Below, piece by piece: positions 18,644 to 27,619 of a DNA stretch of 64,000 bases. The stretch's first letter is position 1, and every line of letters begins with the position of its first letter. A program made the translations under genes and the position numbers. The stretch is from Sva-07 sp963741755 (GTDB lineage: Bacteria; Actinomycetota; Acidimicrobiia; Acidimicrobiales; Ilumatobacteraceae). Below the pieces are notes generated by a model that was not told the origin of the DNA, made no database searches, and worked only from the letters and a program-made list of their open reading frames with translations. The stretch covers positions 186,001 to 250,000 of the forward strand of contig CAVUJG010000007.1 of the NCBI GenBank assembly GCA_963741755.1. The letters are read 5' to 3'.

Positions 18644-19990
18644 ATGGGGGCAATCACCGTTTTCCTCGCCGACGACAGCGCGATCATCCGAGCCGGTGTG
18701 AGCGCGATGCTGCAGCACGACCCAGACGTCGAGGTGATCGGCGTCGCGGAGGACTACGACACGCTCGTCGCCGGAGCCATCGACACGCATCCCGACGTGG
18801 TGGTCAGCGACATCCGGATGCCGCCGCACTTCGAGTCCGAGGGCATCGACGCCTGCAAGGAGATCCGTAAGCGCCATCCCGGCACCGGCTTCGTGATCCT
18901 CAGCCAGTACGACGATCCCGACTACGCCGTCTCACTGCTCGCGGAAGGCTCCGCCGGGTATGCGTACCTGCTCAAGGACCGCATCGCCGAGGGTGATCAG
19001 CTGGCACGGGCGATCCGCGAGGTGGCAACCGGCGGCTCGATGCTCGATCCGGTGATCGTGTCGGCGCTGATCAACCCCGTTCGGCGCACGGGCGGGTTGA
19101 GCACCGACGACGACGAACTGCTCGAGATGATCGCCAGCGGCCGCACGATCAAGTCGATCGCCGGCACACTCAACACGACGCCGTCAGCCGTCGCCGACCG
19201 GGTGGAACGGCTCTTCGTGCATCTCGCCGAAGGCGTGTCGAGCGGCCACGCCGGTGCGCTCGATCGGCTCCGCCGGCTCCATCGTGCGATCGTCGAACGC
19301 GAAGAGCAAGGCGAGAGCCTCAGCCGACTCCTGCCCACCGGCGTGGCCGATCAGCTGATCGCGCAGGGCCGCGCCGTCGGTGAAACCGAGACGCTCGAGG
19401 TCACCGTCGTGATGAGCGACATCCGCGGTTACACGACGATCGCCGAGCACGCCGACCCAGCGGTGCTGGCGCAGCAGCTCAACCGTCACCGCGCCGAGAT
19501 GAATCGTGCAATTCTTTCGGAGGGAGGAACCGTCATGCAGTACGTCGGCGATGCAGTGATGGCGGTCTTCGGCGCGCCGGTCGCCACGCCCGACCACCCC
19601 GATCGAGCACTCGCGGCGGCGATGGCGATGCACCGGAACCAGGACGTGGTCAACGACGAATGGTCGAGCGAGGGTCGCACACCGTTCGGGCTCGGCATCG
19701 GGTTGAGCACCGGCACGGTCGCCGCGGCGCTGCTCGGCAGCGAGGAGCGCGTCGAGTACACGCTCGTCGGCGACGCCGTCAATCTCTGCCAGCGACTCCA
19801 ACAGTTCGCCGAGCCCGGCCAGACGGTGTTGAGCGAACCGACCTGGATCGCGCTCACGGCGCTGCCGGCGGAGTTCGAGCGGCTCGACTCGCAACTCGTC
19901 AAGGGTCGCGACACACCCGTCGTGCCGTACCGCCTCCCTCGACCCGAGCTGGCCCCGACCGTCCAGCATTCCGAAGGAGCCCCGACATGA
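18644..19990 (+). CDS. receiver - HTH-like - class III adenylyl cyclase fusion
   Basis: 448 aa. Residues 1-125 are a receiver (LADDSAI, phospho-site VVSDIRMPP, ILSQY, YLLKDR). Residues about 150-195 resemble a degenerate LuxR HTH (STDDDELLEMIASGRTIKSI then AGTLNTTPSAVADRVERL). Residues about 240-430 are a class III nucleotide cyclase. In the cyclase, the metal Asp residues sit in VVMSDIRGYTT and QYVGDAVMAVFG, and the transition-state Asn/Arg in VGDAVNLCQRL. The purine-selecting Lys is Gln (VMQYVGD) and the usual Asp is Thr (YTLVGD), so substrate choice may be non-canonical. Its stop overlaps the ATP-binding gene start by 4 bases (ATGA), giving an operon with the ABC transporter. Confidence 0.9.
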   Translation: MGAITVFLADDSAIIRAGVSAMLQHDPDVEVIGVAEDYDTLVAGAIDTHPDVVVSDIRMPPHFESEGIDACKEIRKRHPGTGFVILSQYDDPDYAVSLLAEGSAGYAYLLKDRIAEGDQLARAIREVATGGSMLDPVIVSALINPVRRTGGLSTDDDELLEMIASGRTIKSIAGTLNTTPSAVADRVERLFVHLAEGVSSGHAGALDRLRRLHRAIVEREEQGESLSRLLPTGVADQLIAQGRAVGETETLEVTVVMSDIRGYTTIAEHADPAVLAQQLNRHRAEMNRAILSEGGTVMQYVGDAVMAVFGAPVATPDHPDRALAAAMAMHRNQDVVNDEWSSEGRTPFGLGIGLSTGTVAAALLGSEERVEYTLVGDAVNLCQRLQQFAEPGQTVLSEPTWIALTALPAEFERLDSQLVKGRDTPVVPYRLPRPELAPTVQHSEGAPT

Positions 19991-20748
19991 CCGACACGAC
20001 CACCTCGCTCGATCCCGTCCAACTCGAGCCGCAGGTCCCCGGGACGACCGACGAACCATCCTCGACGCGCCCCGCCGTGGAGGTCAACGCCGTCTATCGC
20101 ACGTTCGAGCAGGACACCGCTCCAGTGCGGGCGTTGCGCGGCGCCGACCTCACGGTGAGAAACGGCGAATTCATCGCCGTGATGGGCCCGTCGGGCTGCG
20201 GGAAGTCGACGATGCTCAACCTCGTCGCCGGCCTCGACGTCCCCGACGAGGGCGAGGTCGTGATCGCCGGTCAATCGTTGACCGGCAAGGACGAGAACGC
20301 GCTCGCCATCATGCGACGCCAGCACGTCGGCATCGTGTTCCAGTTCTTCAACCTGCTCGAAGGCATGACGGTGCTGGAGAACGTCGTGATGCCCGCAGTG
20401 ATCGCCGGCCGTAAGCGCAAAGTGGCCGAGTCGCGTGCCCGCGATCTGCTCGATCTCCTCGGGATCGGCGACAAGGCCAAACAGGCACCGGGAGTGCTCT
20501 CCGGCGGGCAACGCCAGAGGCTGGCAATCGCCCGGGCCCTGGCCAACGAGCCGACGATCGTGCTCGCCGACGAGCCGACCGGTGCACTCGACAGCGAGGG
20601 AGGCGAGGAGATCCTGGAGCTGTTCCGTCGCCTCCATCACGGTGGCCAGACGATCTTGATGGTCACCCACGACCAGCCCGTCGCTGATGCCGCCGAACGC
20701 ATCGTGCGGATGAAGGACGGTCGCGTCGACGACGACGGGTTGGGCTGA
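19987..20748 (+). CDS. ABC transporter ATP-binding protein (MacB/LolD-like)
   Basis: A 253-aa ATPase with Walker A MGPSGCGKSTMLN, Q-loop VFQFFNLLEGMTVLENV, signature GVLSGGQRQRLAIARAL, Walker B IVLADEPTGALDS and H-loop MVTHDQ. The sequence is of the LolD/MacB/FtsE class, which energises lipoprotein or peptide movement rather than classic import. It starts inside the stop of the cyclase fusion (4-base overlap) and is followed 11 bases later by the FtsX-type permease. The first 35 residues, before VNAVYRTFEQ, are a low-complexity extension. Confidence 0.95.
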   Translation: MTDTTTSLDPVQLEPQVPGTTDEPSSTRPAVEVNAVYRTFEQDTAPVRALRGADLTVRNGEFIAVMGPSGCGKSTMLNLVAGLDVPDEGEVVIAGQSLTGKDENALAIMRRQHVGIVFQFFNLLEGMTVLENVVMPAVIAGRKRKVAESRARDLLDLLGIGDKAKQAPGVLSGGQRQRLAIARALANEPTIVLADEPTGALDSEGGEEILELFRRLHHGGQTILMVTHDQPVADAAERIVRMKDGRVDDDGLG

Positions 20749-20759
20749 GCGCCCCGGAC

Positions 20760-23138
20760 ATGCCTGCCGTCTGGATGTGGTTCCGGGTCGAATGGCGGAG
20801 CCGGTGGCGAGCACTGGTCGGCCTGTTGCTGTTGATCGCCTTCGCAACCGCAGCGGTGGCCGCCACGACCGCCGGGGCGCGGCGCGGCACGACGGCGATG
20901 GACCGACTCGTGGCTGTCAGCCATCCGGCAACACTGATGGTGCTTCTCAACCAGGGCGCCTACGACTGGGATGTCGTACGGGCGATACCGCAGGTCGAGT
21001 CCGTCGCGGCGTTCGCCGTGTCCGGGTTCGCTGTCGAGGGTGTCACCGACGACCCGGACATCAATCCTTCGTCACTCGGCTCGTTCCCGTTCGTCGACGA
21101 TCAAGTGTGGACCGCGCTCGAACGACCGGTACTCCTCGACGGCCGACTTCCTGATCCGACGCGCGCCGACGAAGTCGTCGTGTCGTCGAGCTTCGTCGAC
21201 TCCTTCGACGTGCACGTCGGCGACCCTGTCACGTTGCACCTCTCCAGCGCCGACCAGCTCAATGCCTACGACGAGAGCGACCCACGGGGTCCGACCGTCG
21301 ACGCAACCATCGTCGGCGTCATCCGTTCCGCGTGGTTCCACGACCAGCCCGACACGCCGCTCGGCGCCGTGATGGCCTCCCCCGGCCTGTACCTGCAGTA
21401 CCCCGACCACATCATCGGGACGACCGATGCGGTCTCGGTCAACGCGCTCGTACGACTCCGCGACGGCGAAGCCGGCCTCGACGAGTTCCAACGCGACTTC
21501 ACGAACGTGACGGGTATCGACAACGTCGAGTTCGTCAACTTGTACGACCAGGCGCGTCACACCCGAGACGTCACTGCCTTCGAGGCCCGCGTGTTGCTCT
21601 TGCTCTCCATGGTCGCACTCCTCGCCGCCCTGGTGCTGCTCGGCGTCGCCATCTCGCGGTACTGCGCTACGTCGTTCGCCAATCTCGAGGTGATGAGAGC
21701 GTTCGGGCTGTCGCCAGGACAGATGCGGTTCGCCGTCTCGGCAGGGCCGGTGGCGGCCGCGATCGTCGGCGTGCTCCTCGGCACCTCGGCAGCGTGGTGG
21801 GCGTCACGATGGTTCCCGATCGGCAGCGCCGCACTCGTCGAGCCGTCGCCAGGCACGTCGCTCGACCCGCTCGTCCTCCTCGCCGCGCTCCTCATCGTCC
21901 CGCTCCTCGTTGCCGTCACGTGCGTCGAAGCGCTCCGTACGGCGCGCCGGAGCACCCAGTCGAGATCACGGGTGTCACGCATCGAGACCGCGACGGCGAC
22001 GTGGCCGATCACCCTCGGGATCGGCACGCGTTTCGCCTTGTCCGGCAAGTCGACCCGCAACTCCGCGTCGGGCATCCCTGCGCTCGTCGGCGCCACGCTC
22101 GGAATCGCTGGTGTCACCGCCGCCCTCACGTTCGCCAGCGGGATCACAGACGCCACCGACGGGTACCAGCGATTCGGGCAGAAGTACGAACTCGTCGCCT
22201 TCTTCGGGCTCGGCGGAGACGACCTCGTCGATGCCGAGGAGGCGCTCGCAGCGATCGCCGCCGATCCTGCCGTCGATGGCCTACTCGACGCCCGCAACGA
22301 CGTGGCGAACAGTGCGTCGGGGTCGGTCTCGCTGTTCGACTACCACCCGATCGGCGACCCGATCGACGTGGTGATCACCAAGGGTCGGCTGCCGACCGCT
22401 ACGTCGGACATCGCGCTTGCACCGCTGACGGCGAGGCAGGCCGACGTCGATGTCGGCGGGACGATCTCGCTCACAGGGCCCTCAGGGTCCAAGACACTGA
22501 CGGTGACGGGCATCGCCTTCGTCCCGATCGGGCCACACAACAGCTACTCGACGGGCGGGTGGGTGCTGCCCGACACCTACGACGAACTCTTCGATGGATT
22601 CCGTTTCCACTTCGGGTTCGTGTCGACGCCGCCGGACGCCGACCCCCAGGCGGTGGTGGACCGACTCGGACGTCGTGACGTCGAACTCGGCCAGGGACCG
22701 ATCTTCCCGCCGACGGAGCGCGCCGAACTCGGCGAACTGGAAGCGATGCCGCTGTATCTGGCGGGCTTCCTGGCCATCCTGGCCGTCGGTGCGGTGGCCC
22801 ACACCCTCGCCTCGACCGCACGGCGACGTCGACACGACGTCGCGATGTTGCGCGCGTTGGGCATGAGACCACGCGATACAGCGACAATCGTGTTCGTCCA
22901 AGCGATCGCGATCGGTGTCGTCGGACTCGCAATCGGCCTCCCGCTCGGACTAGCGGTGGGGCGCACCGTGTGGCGCACGGTTGCAAACGACACACCGATC
23001 GAGTTCGTCGTCCCCGACAGCTGGGGCATCATCGCCGTGACAACGGTGATTGCGCTGATGGTGGTCGTCGTCCTCGCCGTCTGGCCATCGATACGTCTGG
23101 CGCATCTGAGACTCGCGAGAGAGCTGCGCACCGAGTGA
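20760..23138 (+). CDS. FtsX-type ABC permease, two-core
   Basis: A 792-aa permease partner of the preceding ATPase. One N-terminal helix (VGLLLLIAFATAAVAATTAG) is followed by a large extracytoplasmic domain (about 45-265), three helices (about 270-390, including LLLSMVALLAALVLLGVAIS), a second extracytoplasmic domain with LTVTGIAFVPIGPHNSYSTG, and three C-terminal helices (FLAILAVGAVAHTLAS, and IVFVQAIAIGVVGLAIGLPL through to VVVLAVWPSIRL). FtsX repeats such as HDVAMLRALGMRPRDTATIV mark the coupling helices. The family moves lipids, peptides or antibiotics, or senses them. Joint transcription with a receiver-cyclase suggests a stress-sensing or export module. Confidence 0.9.
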   Translation: MPAVWMWFRVEWRSRWRALVGLLLLIAFATAAVAATTAGARRGTTAMDRLVAVSHPATLMVLLNQGAYDWDVVRAIPQVESVAAFAVSGFAVEGVTDDPDINPSSLGSFPFVDDQVWTALERPVLLDGRLPDPTRADEVVVSSSFVDSFDVHVGDPVTLHLSSADQLNAYDESDPRGPTVDATIVGVIRSAWFHDQPDTPLGAVMASPGLYLQYPDHIIGTTDAVSVNALVRLRDGEAGLDEFQRDFTNVTGIDNVEFVNLYDQARHTRDVTAFEARVLLLLSMVALLAALVLLGVAISRYCATSFANLEVMRAFGLSPGQMRFAVSAGPVAAAIVGVLLGTSAAWWASRWFPIGSAALVEPSPGTSLDPLVLLAALLIVPLLVAVTCVEALRTARRSTQSRSRVSRIETATATWPITLGIGTRFALSGKSTRNSASGIPALVGATLGIAGVTAALTFASGITDATDGYQRFGQKYELVAFFGLGGDDLVDAEEALAAIAADPAVDGLLDARNDVANSASGSVSLFDYHPIGDPIDVVITKGRLPTATSDIALAPLTARQADVDVGGTISLTGPSGSKTLTVTGIAFVPIGPHNSYSTGGWVLPDTYDELFDGFRFHFGFVSTPPDADPQAVVDRLGRRDVELGQGPIFPPTERAELGELEAMPLYLAGFLAILAVGAVAHTLASTARRRRHDVAMLRALGMRPRDTATIVFVQAIAIGVVGLAIGLPLGLAVGRTVWRTVANDTPIEFVVPDSWGIIAVTTVIALMVVVVLAVWPSIRLAHLRLARELRTE

Positions 23139-23171
23139 AGCGTCGCGACCGGGCCCCAACCGATCACACCG

Positions 23172-23188
23172 GGGTGATGCTGGCACCC
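23172..23188. promoter_or_regulatory. GGGTG-N7-CACCC dyad B
   Basis: GGGTGATGCTGGCACCC lies in the 110-base gap between the permease stop and the kinase ATG, 60 bases from that ATG. Distance and core (TGCTGG) match dyad A before the cyclase, so the kinase probably has its own promoter under the same control. Confidence 0.6.
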
Positions 23189-23248
23189 CTGCAGGGTCGA
23201 GGGTGGACACCCTTGCCGCCGTTGTCGAAATCCGCTCGACTGGTACCG

Positions 23249-25438
23249 ATGAATGTCATCGCCGGCACCGACGTGCCGACCGGAACCGAGGTGAGTGCCC
23301 GCGCGCATCCCTCGCTCGGCGATCGACCCGACGATGTTCGGCAGTCTCCCGGAGGAGCGCTACACGAACTGAGGCCGGCGTGGTGCGTCCTCGCAGCGCC
23401 CGTGGCCATCGGGCTGGCGGGCGCCGGACTGATCGTGACGAGCAGCCCGACGGCAACGCAGGTCGTCGGGGCGATCCTGGTGGCGCTGTGGGCGGCGGCC
23501 GGCGTGGCGCTCGGCGTCAAGCGACGCCAGGACCGGCTCGGGCCGATCGTGCTGGCCGGTACCGTCGCTGCGGGAGTGCTGTGTGTTGCGCAGGCGCTGG
23601 TGGCCAGTGCCGACACGACGAACGAAGCAGCCGCCATTGCGATGCGACTTGCGCTCGGGCTGCTGCCCGCGTTCGCTCTGCACCTGTTGGTGGCGTTGCC
23701 CGATGGGCGGCTCACCAGCGCCGGACGGCGATGGAGTGTGGCCGCCGGCTACGTGGTCGGCCTCGCCGTCGGGGCGGCGCTGTGCATCGATCTCGACACG
23801 ATGTCGGTGTGGCCCATCGTGCTGCTGTGGGCGGCAGCACTCTGCGCCGGAGTCCCCGCCGCCTACCTCCGGTACCGGGCGGCCGGTGCAATCGACCGGC
23901 GGCGCATCCAGTGGTTGGGGTGGGGGCTGACCGTCGCCGCCGAGGGCGTCCTCGTGATGACGGCGTTGCGGCTGTTGGCCGACTGGCCGGACGATCCGGG
24001 CACGGCGGCGCTGGCGATGACCGGGCTGGTACCAGTCGCAGTGATCGCGGGAACACTGCCAAAGATGGTCGCCAGGGTCGACCGGCTCCTCACCCACACC
24101 GTCGCGCTCGCCGGCCTCACGGTGCTGATCCTGGTGGTCTACGTGATCGTCGTGCTCGGGCTCGGACGCACACCGCGCGGCAGCGAGCGATCGTTGCTGC
24201 TGCTGTCGATGGTGGCCGCCGCGATCGCGGCGTTGCTGTACCTCCCGGCACGGAGCTGGCTCACCGAACGGGCCAACCGCCTCGTGTACGGAGCCCGCGT
24301 CGCTCCCGATGAAACGCTGCGAACCTTCGGGCAACGCCTCACCCGCTCGATCCCGCTCGACGAACTCCTCTTGCAGCTCGCCGAGAACCTGCGCCGCTCG
24401 ATGGTGCTCGAATCGGCCGAGGTGTGGACGGGCCAGGCCGGGCGGTACGAACGAGCGGCCGGCGTCCCGCACCGCCAGCCCCCACCGGTCGCTATCGGTC
24501 CGAAGGAGCTCCCTGTCGTCGCCCGCGCCGGGGTGAGCGGTGGCACGTGGCTCGACATCTGGGTGCCCCAACTCGTCGGGCCCCGCGGCAGCGCAGCGAT
24601 GCGCGTCGCTCCGCTCGCGCACGCCGGCATGCTGCTCGGGTTCATCGTGGTGACCCGTAAGCCCGACGCTGAGCCGTTCAGCGAGACCGAGGACACCGTG
24701 CTCACCGAGATCGCCCGTCAGATCGCGCTCGCGCTGCACAACGTGCAGCTCGACACGGCGCTGCAGGCGAGCCTCGACCAGCTGCAAGTGCGCAACCAGG
24801 AGCTCCAGCAGTCACGCGCCCGCATCGTTGCCGCCGGCGACAGTGAGCGGCGCAAGCTCGAACGAAACCTGCACGACGGCGCCCAGCAGCACCTGGTAGC
24901 GCTGGCGGTGAAGCTCCGGCTGGCGCGAGATGCCGTCGAGGACGACGACGCCGCGGACGCGATCGAGATGATCGACGAGATCAAACTCGACGTGCAGACC
25001 GCGATCGCCGAACTCCGAGCGCTCGCGCACGGCATCTTCCCGCCGCTGCTCGTGTCGGGCGGGCTGTGCGAGGCGCTCCCGGCCGCCGCGGGTCGGGCGG
25101 CGCTGCCGACCACGGTGGACTTCGACGGTGTCGGCCGCTACGGCAACGACATCGAGGCGGCAGTGTACTTCTGCACACTCGAGGCGCTCCAGAACGCCGG
25201 CAAACACGCGGGTGACGATGCGAGTGCCACGGTGCACGTCGCCGAGGCCGATGGTGCTCTGCGCTTCCAGATCCGCGACGACGGAGCAGGATTCGAGATG
25301 CTCGGAAATGCTGCCGGCCACGGCTTCGTGAACATGGCCGACCGCCTCGGAGCGTTCGGCGGCACGATCGAGGTGACCTCTGCGCTGGGAGTGGGTACGA
25401 CGATCACGGGAACGATCCCGCTTGCCTCCGTGGAGTGA
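23249..25438 (+). CDS. NarL-type sensor histidine kinase, multi-helix input
   Basis: 729 aa. The N-terminal half has about eight to ten membrane helices (LAAPVAIGLAGAGLIVTS through VALAGLTVLILVVYVIVVLG). A GAF-like segment follows (SMVLESAEVWTG to PFSETEDTVLTEIARQIAL), then a coiled linker. The HisKA_3 dimerisation helix is SERRKLERNLHDGAQQHLVA (phospho-His in NLHDGAQQH), and the HATPase domain has CTLEALQNAGKHAG and IRDDGAGF. This class pairs with LuxR/NarL regulators; the regulator at 17884 and the stand-alone receiver at 25570 are candidates. The ATG at 23249 is preferred because longer readings overlap the permease and include dyad B. Confidence 0.92.
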   Translation: MNVIAGTDVPTGTEVSARAHPSLGDRPDDVRQSPGGALHELRPAWCVLAAPVAIGLAGAGLIVTSSPTATQVVGAILVALWAAAGVALGVKRRQDRLGPIVLAGTVAAGVLCVAQALVASADTTNEAAAIAMRLALGLLPAFALHLLVALPDGRLTSAGRRWSVAAGYVVGLAVGAALCIDLDTMSVWPIVLLWAAALCAGVPAAYLRYRAAGAIDRRRIQWLGWGLTVAAEGVLVMTALRLLADWPDDPGTAALAMTGLVPVAVIAGTLPKMVARVDRLLTHTVALAGLTVLILVVYVIVVLGLGRTPRGSERSLLLLSMVAAAIAALLYLPARSWLTERANRLVYGARVAPDETLRTFGQRLTRSIPLDELLLQLAENLRRSMVLESAEVWTGQAGRYERAAGVPHRQPPPVAIGPKELPVVARAGVSGGTWLDIWVPQLVGPRGSAAMRVAPLAHAGMLLGFIVVTRKPDAEPFSETEDTVLTEIARQIALALHNVQLDTALQASLDQLQVRNQELQQSRARIVAAGDSERRKLERNLHDGAQQHLVALAVKLRLARDAVEDDDAADAIEMIDEIKLDVQTAIAELRALAHGIFPPLLVSGGLCEALPAAAGRAALPTTVDFDGVGRYGNDIEAAVYFCTLEALQNAGKHAGDDASATVHVAEADGALRFQIRDDGAGFEMLGNAAGHGFVNMADRLGAFGGTIEVTSALGVGTTITGTIPLASVE

Positions 25439-25560
25439 CCTGACGATGGGTGGCGTTGCGTGTCGACTGATCAGGGGCTTCGGAATCGGTGGCGATCGCC
25501 CTCCTGGTCGCGACTCGCCGAGTTCGTCCGGCCCAACTTCTGCGAACCGAGTGACGATTG

Positions 25561-25583
25561 CAGCAGGGGTCAGACCCCTGCTG
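25561..25583. repeat. GGGGTCAGACCCC palindrome, copy 1
   Basis: A perfect palindrome: CAGCAGGGGTC, one A, GACCCCTGCTG. It lies between convergent genes. Its right part forms the last codons and stop of the receiver gene, whose final residues (Ser-Ala-Gly-Val-stop) are read from it. The core recurs in the longer inverted repeat at 32206-32276. Confidence 0.8.
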
Positions 25584-25977
25584 AAATCGTCCAGTCGGGG
25601 TCGCCGCCGGACTCCCAGAGGCGACGGATGACGCGTGGCGACAGTTCGTCCTTGTTGACGTAGGCGATCGCACCACTGGTTCGAGCCCCTGCTGGAAGGT
25701 CGTCGAGGCCGTAGGTCGAAACGAGGATCACCTTCACGCTCGGGTCGGTGTCGGTGATGATTCGTGTCGCCTCGATGCCGTCGAGCTCGCCCATGTTGAT
25801 GTCCATCAACACGAGCTTCGGGGCGATGTCGGCGCTGGTTTCGACGGCCTCTTCGCCGGAGGCGACCTCGGCGACGAGCTCGAACTCTTTCACCCGGTCG
25901 ATGACCGCGCGGGCCGCGGCGCGGAACGGCGGCTGGTCGTCGACGATCATCACCGTCACGCGTTCCAGTTCGGTCAT
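25570..25977 (-). CDS. stand-alone receiver-domain response regulator
   Basis: A 135-aa CheY-like protein with no output domain. It shows TVMIVDDQPPF (acidic pair), VLMDINMGELDG (phospho-Asp), VILVSTYG and AYVNKDEL (switch Lys). The ATG at 25975-25977 is chosen for the AGGAG seven bases upstream. The C-terminus ends within the palindrome at 25561-25583, so the last four residues look acquired from a repeat element that may have truncated a longer protein. It converges on the NarL-type kinase gene and could be a phosphate sink or a partner for it. Confidence 0.9.
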   Translation of the reverse strand: MTELERVTVMIVDDQPPFRAAARAVIDRVKEFELVAEVASGEEAVETSADIAPKLVLMDINMGELDGIEATRIITDTDPSVKVILVSTYGLDDLPAGARTSGAIAYVNKDELSPRVIRRLWESGGDPDWTISAGV

Positions 25978-25987
25978 CGAGAGCTCC

Positions 25988-27390
25988 TCATGACTTCCTG
26001 GCGGCATGCAAACCGCACATCCCGTGGACGCCGCCGCCCGGCGGGGTGGAGCTGGAGCACAGCTACACTCCGTCCATCGGGGTCCGCCACGGGTGCAGGC
26101 CCCACGTCGGGCGGGGGACGAACTGCCCGACGTCGCCTACGCCGCCGTTGATGTCACCACCGATGTAGTTCTCGTCGTACGCCTCCATCGCCGGGGTCTT
26201 CATCACGTGACGCCCCATGATCCGATCACGAAATCCCGGCGCGAACCGCTCGACCTGCTCTTCGATTCGATCGGTCATGTCGAACGTCGAACCGTTTGGC
26301 ACGTGGCAGTACCCCCACACGGCATGCACGCCGTCGGGCGCCCTGGTTGGATCGAACAGCGTTTGTTGTGCGATCAGCACGTACGGCCAATCGGGATCGG
26401 CGACCGACGACATCCGCCTCGGCCTTGGCGATCTCGTCGAACGTGCCACCGAGATGCACCGTGCCCGCCTGTGCACAGCGGGTTCGTCCACGGGACCGGC
26501 CCGTCGAGAACCCAATCGACCTTCACCACACCCGGCCCGTACCGAAACCGCCGCAACGCTTTGCGGTAGCGTCGGTGCTGGATCACCGGCGATCGAGTAC
26601 CTGGCGCGGCGTGAGGTCGAGAATCACTCGCTCGGCCGGCGGTATCGGTGAGCGAGCTGACGCGACGATCGCACTCGACGACGCCCGCGGAGCTCGATGA
26701 CCCCCACGAGGGCGTCTGCGATTTGTTGCGAGCCACCCCGGGCCATCGGCCAGCCGACGACGTGGCCGAGCACGCCCAGTACCAGTCCGTACGCCGCCGT
26801 GGCCGGAGACCGCAGGCAGAAACGAGTGCGCGGCGAGTCCGGCGAACAGCGCCTGCGCTTCGTCGGCCTCGAACCCGCGCCAGGCCACGGTGGCGCCGGC
26901 AAAAGCCGCTCCACCCGAAGCGGGCCAGACGGACGGGATGCTCGCGGGAACTGATCGGCTGGAGCAGGCCGTCGGTCAGTTCGAACCCGGCCTCGACGAA
27001 CGGCCTCAACAGCCGGCGGTAGGCATTAGCGTCGGCGCCCAGCCCGTCTGCGGTGTCGTCGACGGAGCGGTGCAGCACCGCGACACGACCGCCGTCGAGG
27101 GGGTGGGCGAGCGGCACGGGGGATGGATCCAGTCGAGCCCGTGGCCGCAGCGGGTGATCGGTCTCGGCGAACGGACGGAATGCAGGCGACGCAAGCGCCA
27201 ACGGATGAATCGCCGAGCAGACGTCGTGCAGCACACCGGGCAGCGTCAACTCCTACGTGCGGGTGCCCCCGCCCGGGGTCGCGCATTGGCCTCGAACACC
27301 GTCACGTCCCGCCGGAGCCAGAAGGGCATCGCCGCCACGAGTCCGTTCGGGCCGGCGCCGACGACGACGACGGCGCGGAGCGGCCGTCAT
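25988..27390 (-). pseudogene. FAD-dependent oxidoreductase (phytoene-desaturase-like), broken
   Basis: Pieces in several frames join into one flavoprotein of the phytoene dehydrogenase-like group. They are a dinucleotide-binding start (AVVVVGAGPNGLVAA, after the ATG at 27388-27390), LTLPGVLHDVCSAIHPLALA, LLQPISSREHPVRLARFGW, the C-terminal half WPYVLIAQQTLFDPTRAPDG, ERFAPGFRDRIM and ENYIGGDINGG, and finally LCSSSTPPGGGVHGMCG. A TAG at 26063-26065 sits where a Tyr codon (TAC) is expected. Many +1 frame changes between about 26460 and 27390 break the middle. This is either a true pseudogene or a badly sequenced stretch; the intact C-terminal FAD-binding motif after the stop favours recent damage or error. 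Confidence 0.7.
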
Positions 27391-27500
27391 CTGTCTGCCA
27401 GCACCGTCGCCCGGTGGACACGGCAACGTCACGAGCGATCTGCATCCGACGATCAGACCACGTTGCGGGCACTGCCGCAAGGACGTGAGCGTCACTTCTC

Positions 27501-27517
27501 GAGTGGTGCTGGCACCC
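27501..27517. promoter_or_regulatory. GGGTG-N7-CACCC dyad C (one mismatch)
   Basis: GAGTGGTGCTGGCACCC keeps the TGCTGGCACCC half and has one change in the left half. It lies in the divergent spacer between the broken oxidoreductase and the lipoprotein gene, 102 bases before the lipoprotein ATG. Confidence 0.45.
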
Positions 27518-27619
27518 CGGCGAACACACTGGGTTGCCACCTCCCACTCTGTCACCCGGATCCGTACGTTCGATGTGCGGGCCGAGACGTGACCGGCCCA
27601 TTCGACAGAGGGAGGGCCC

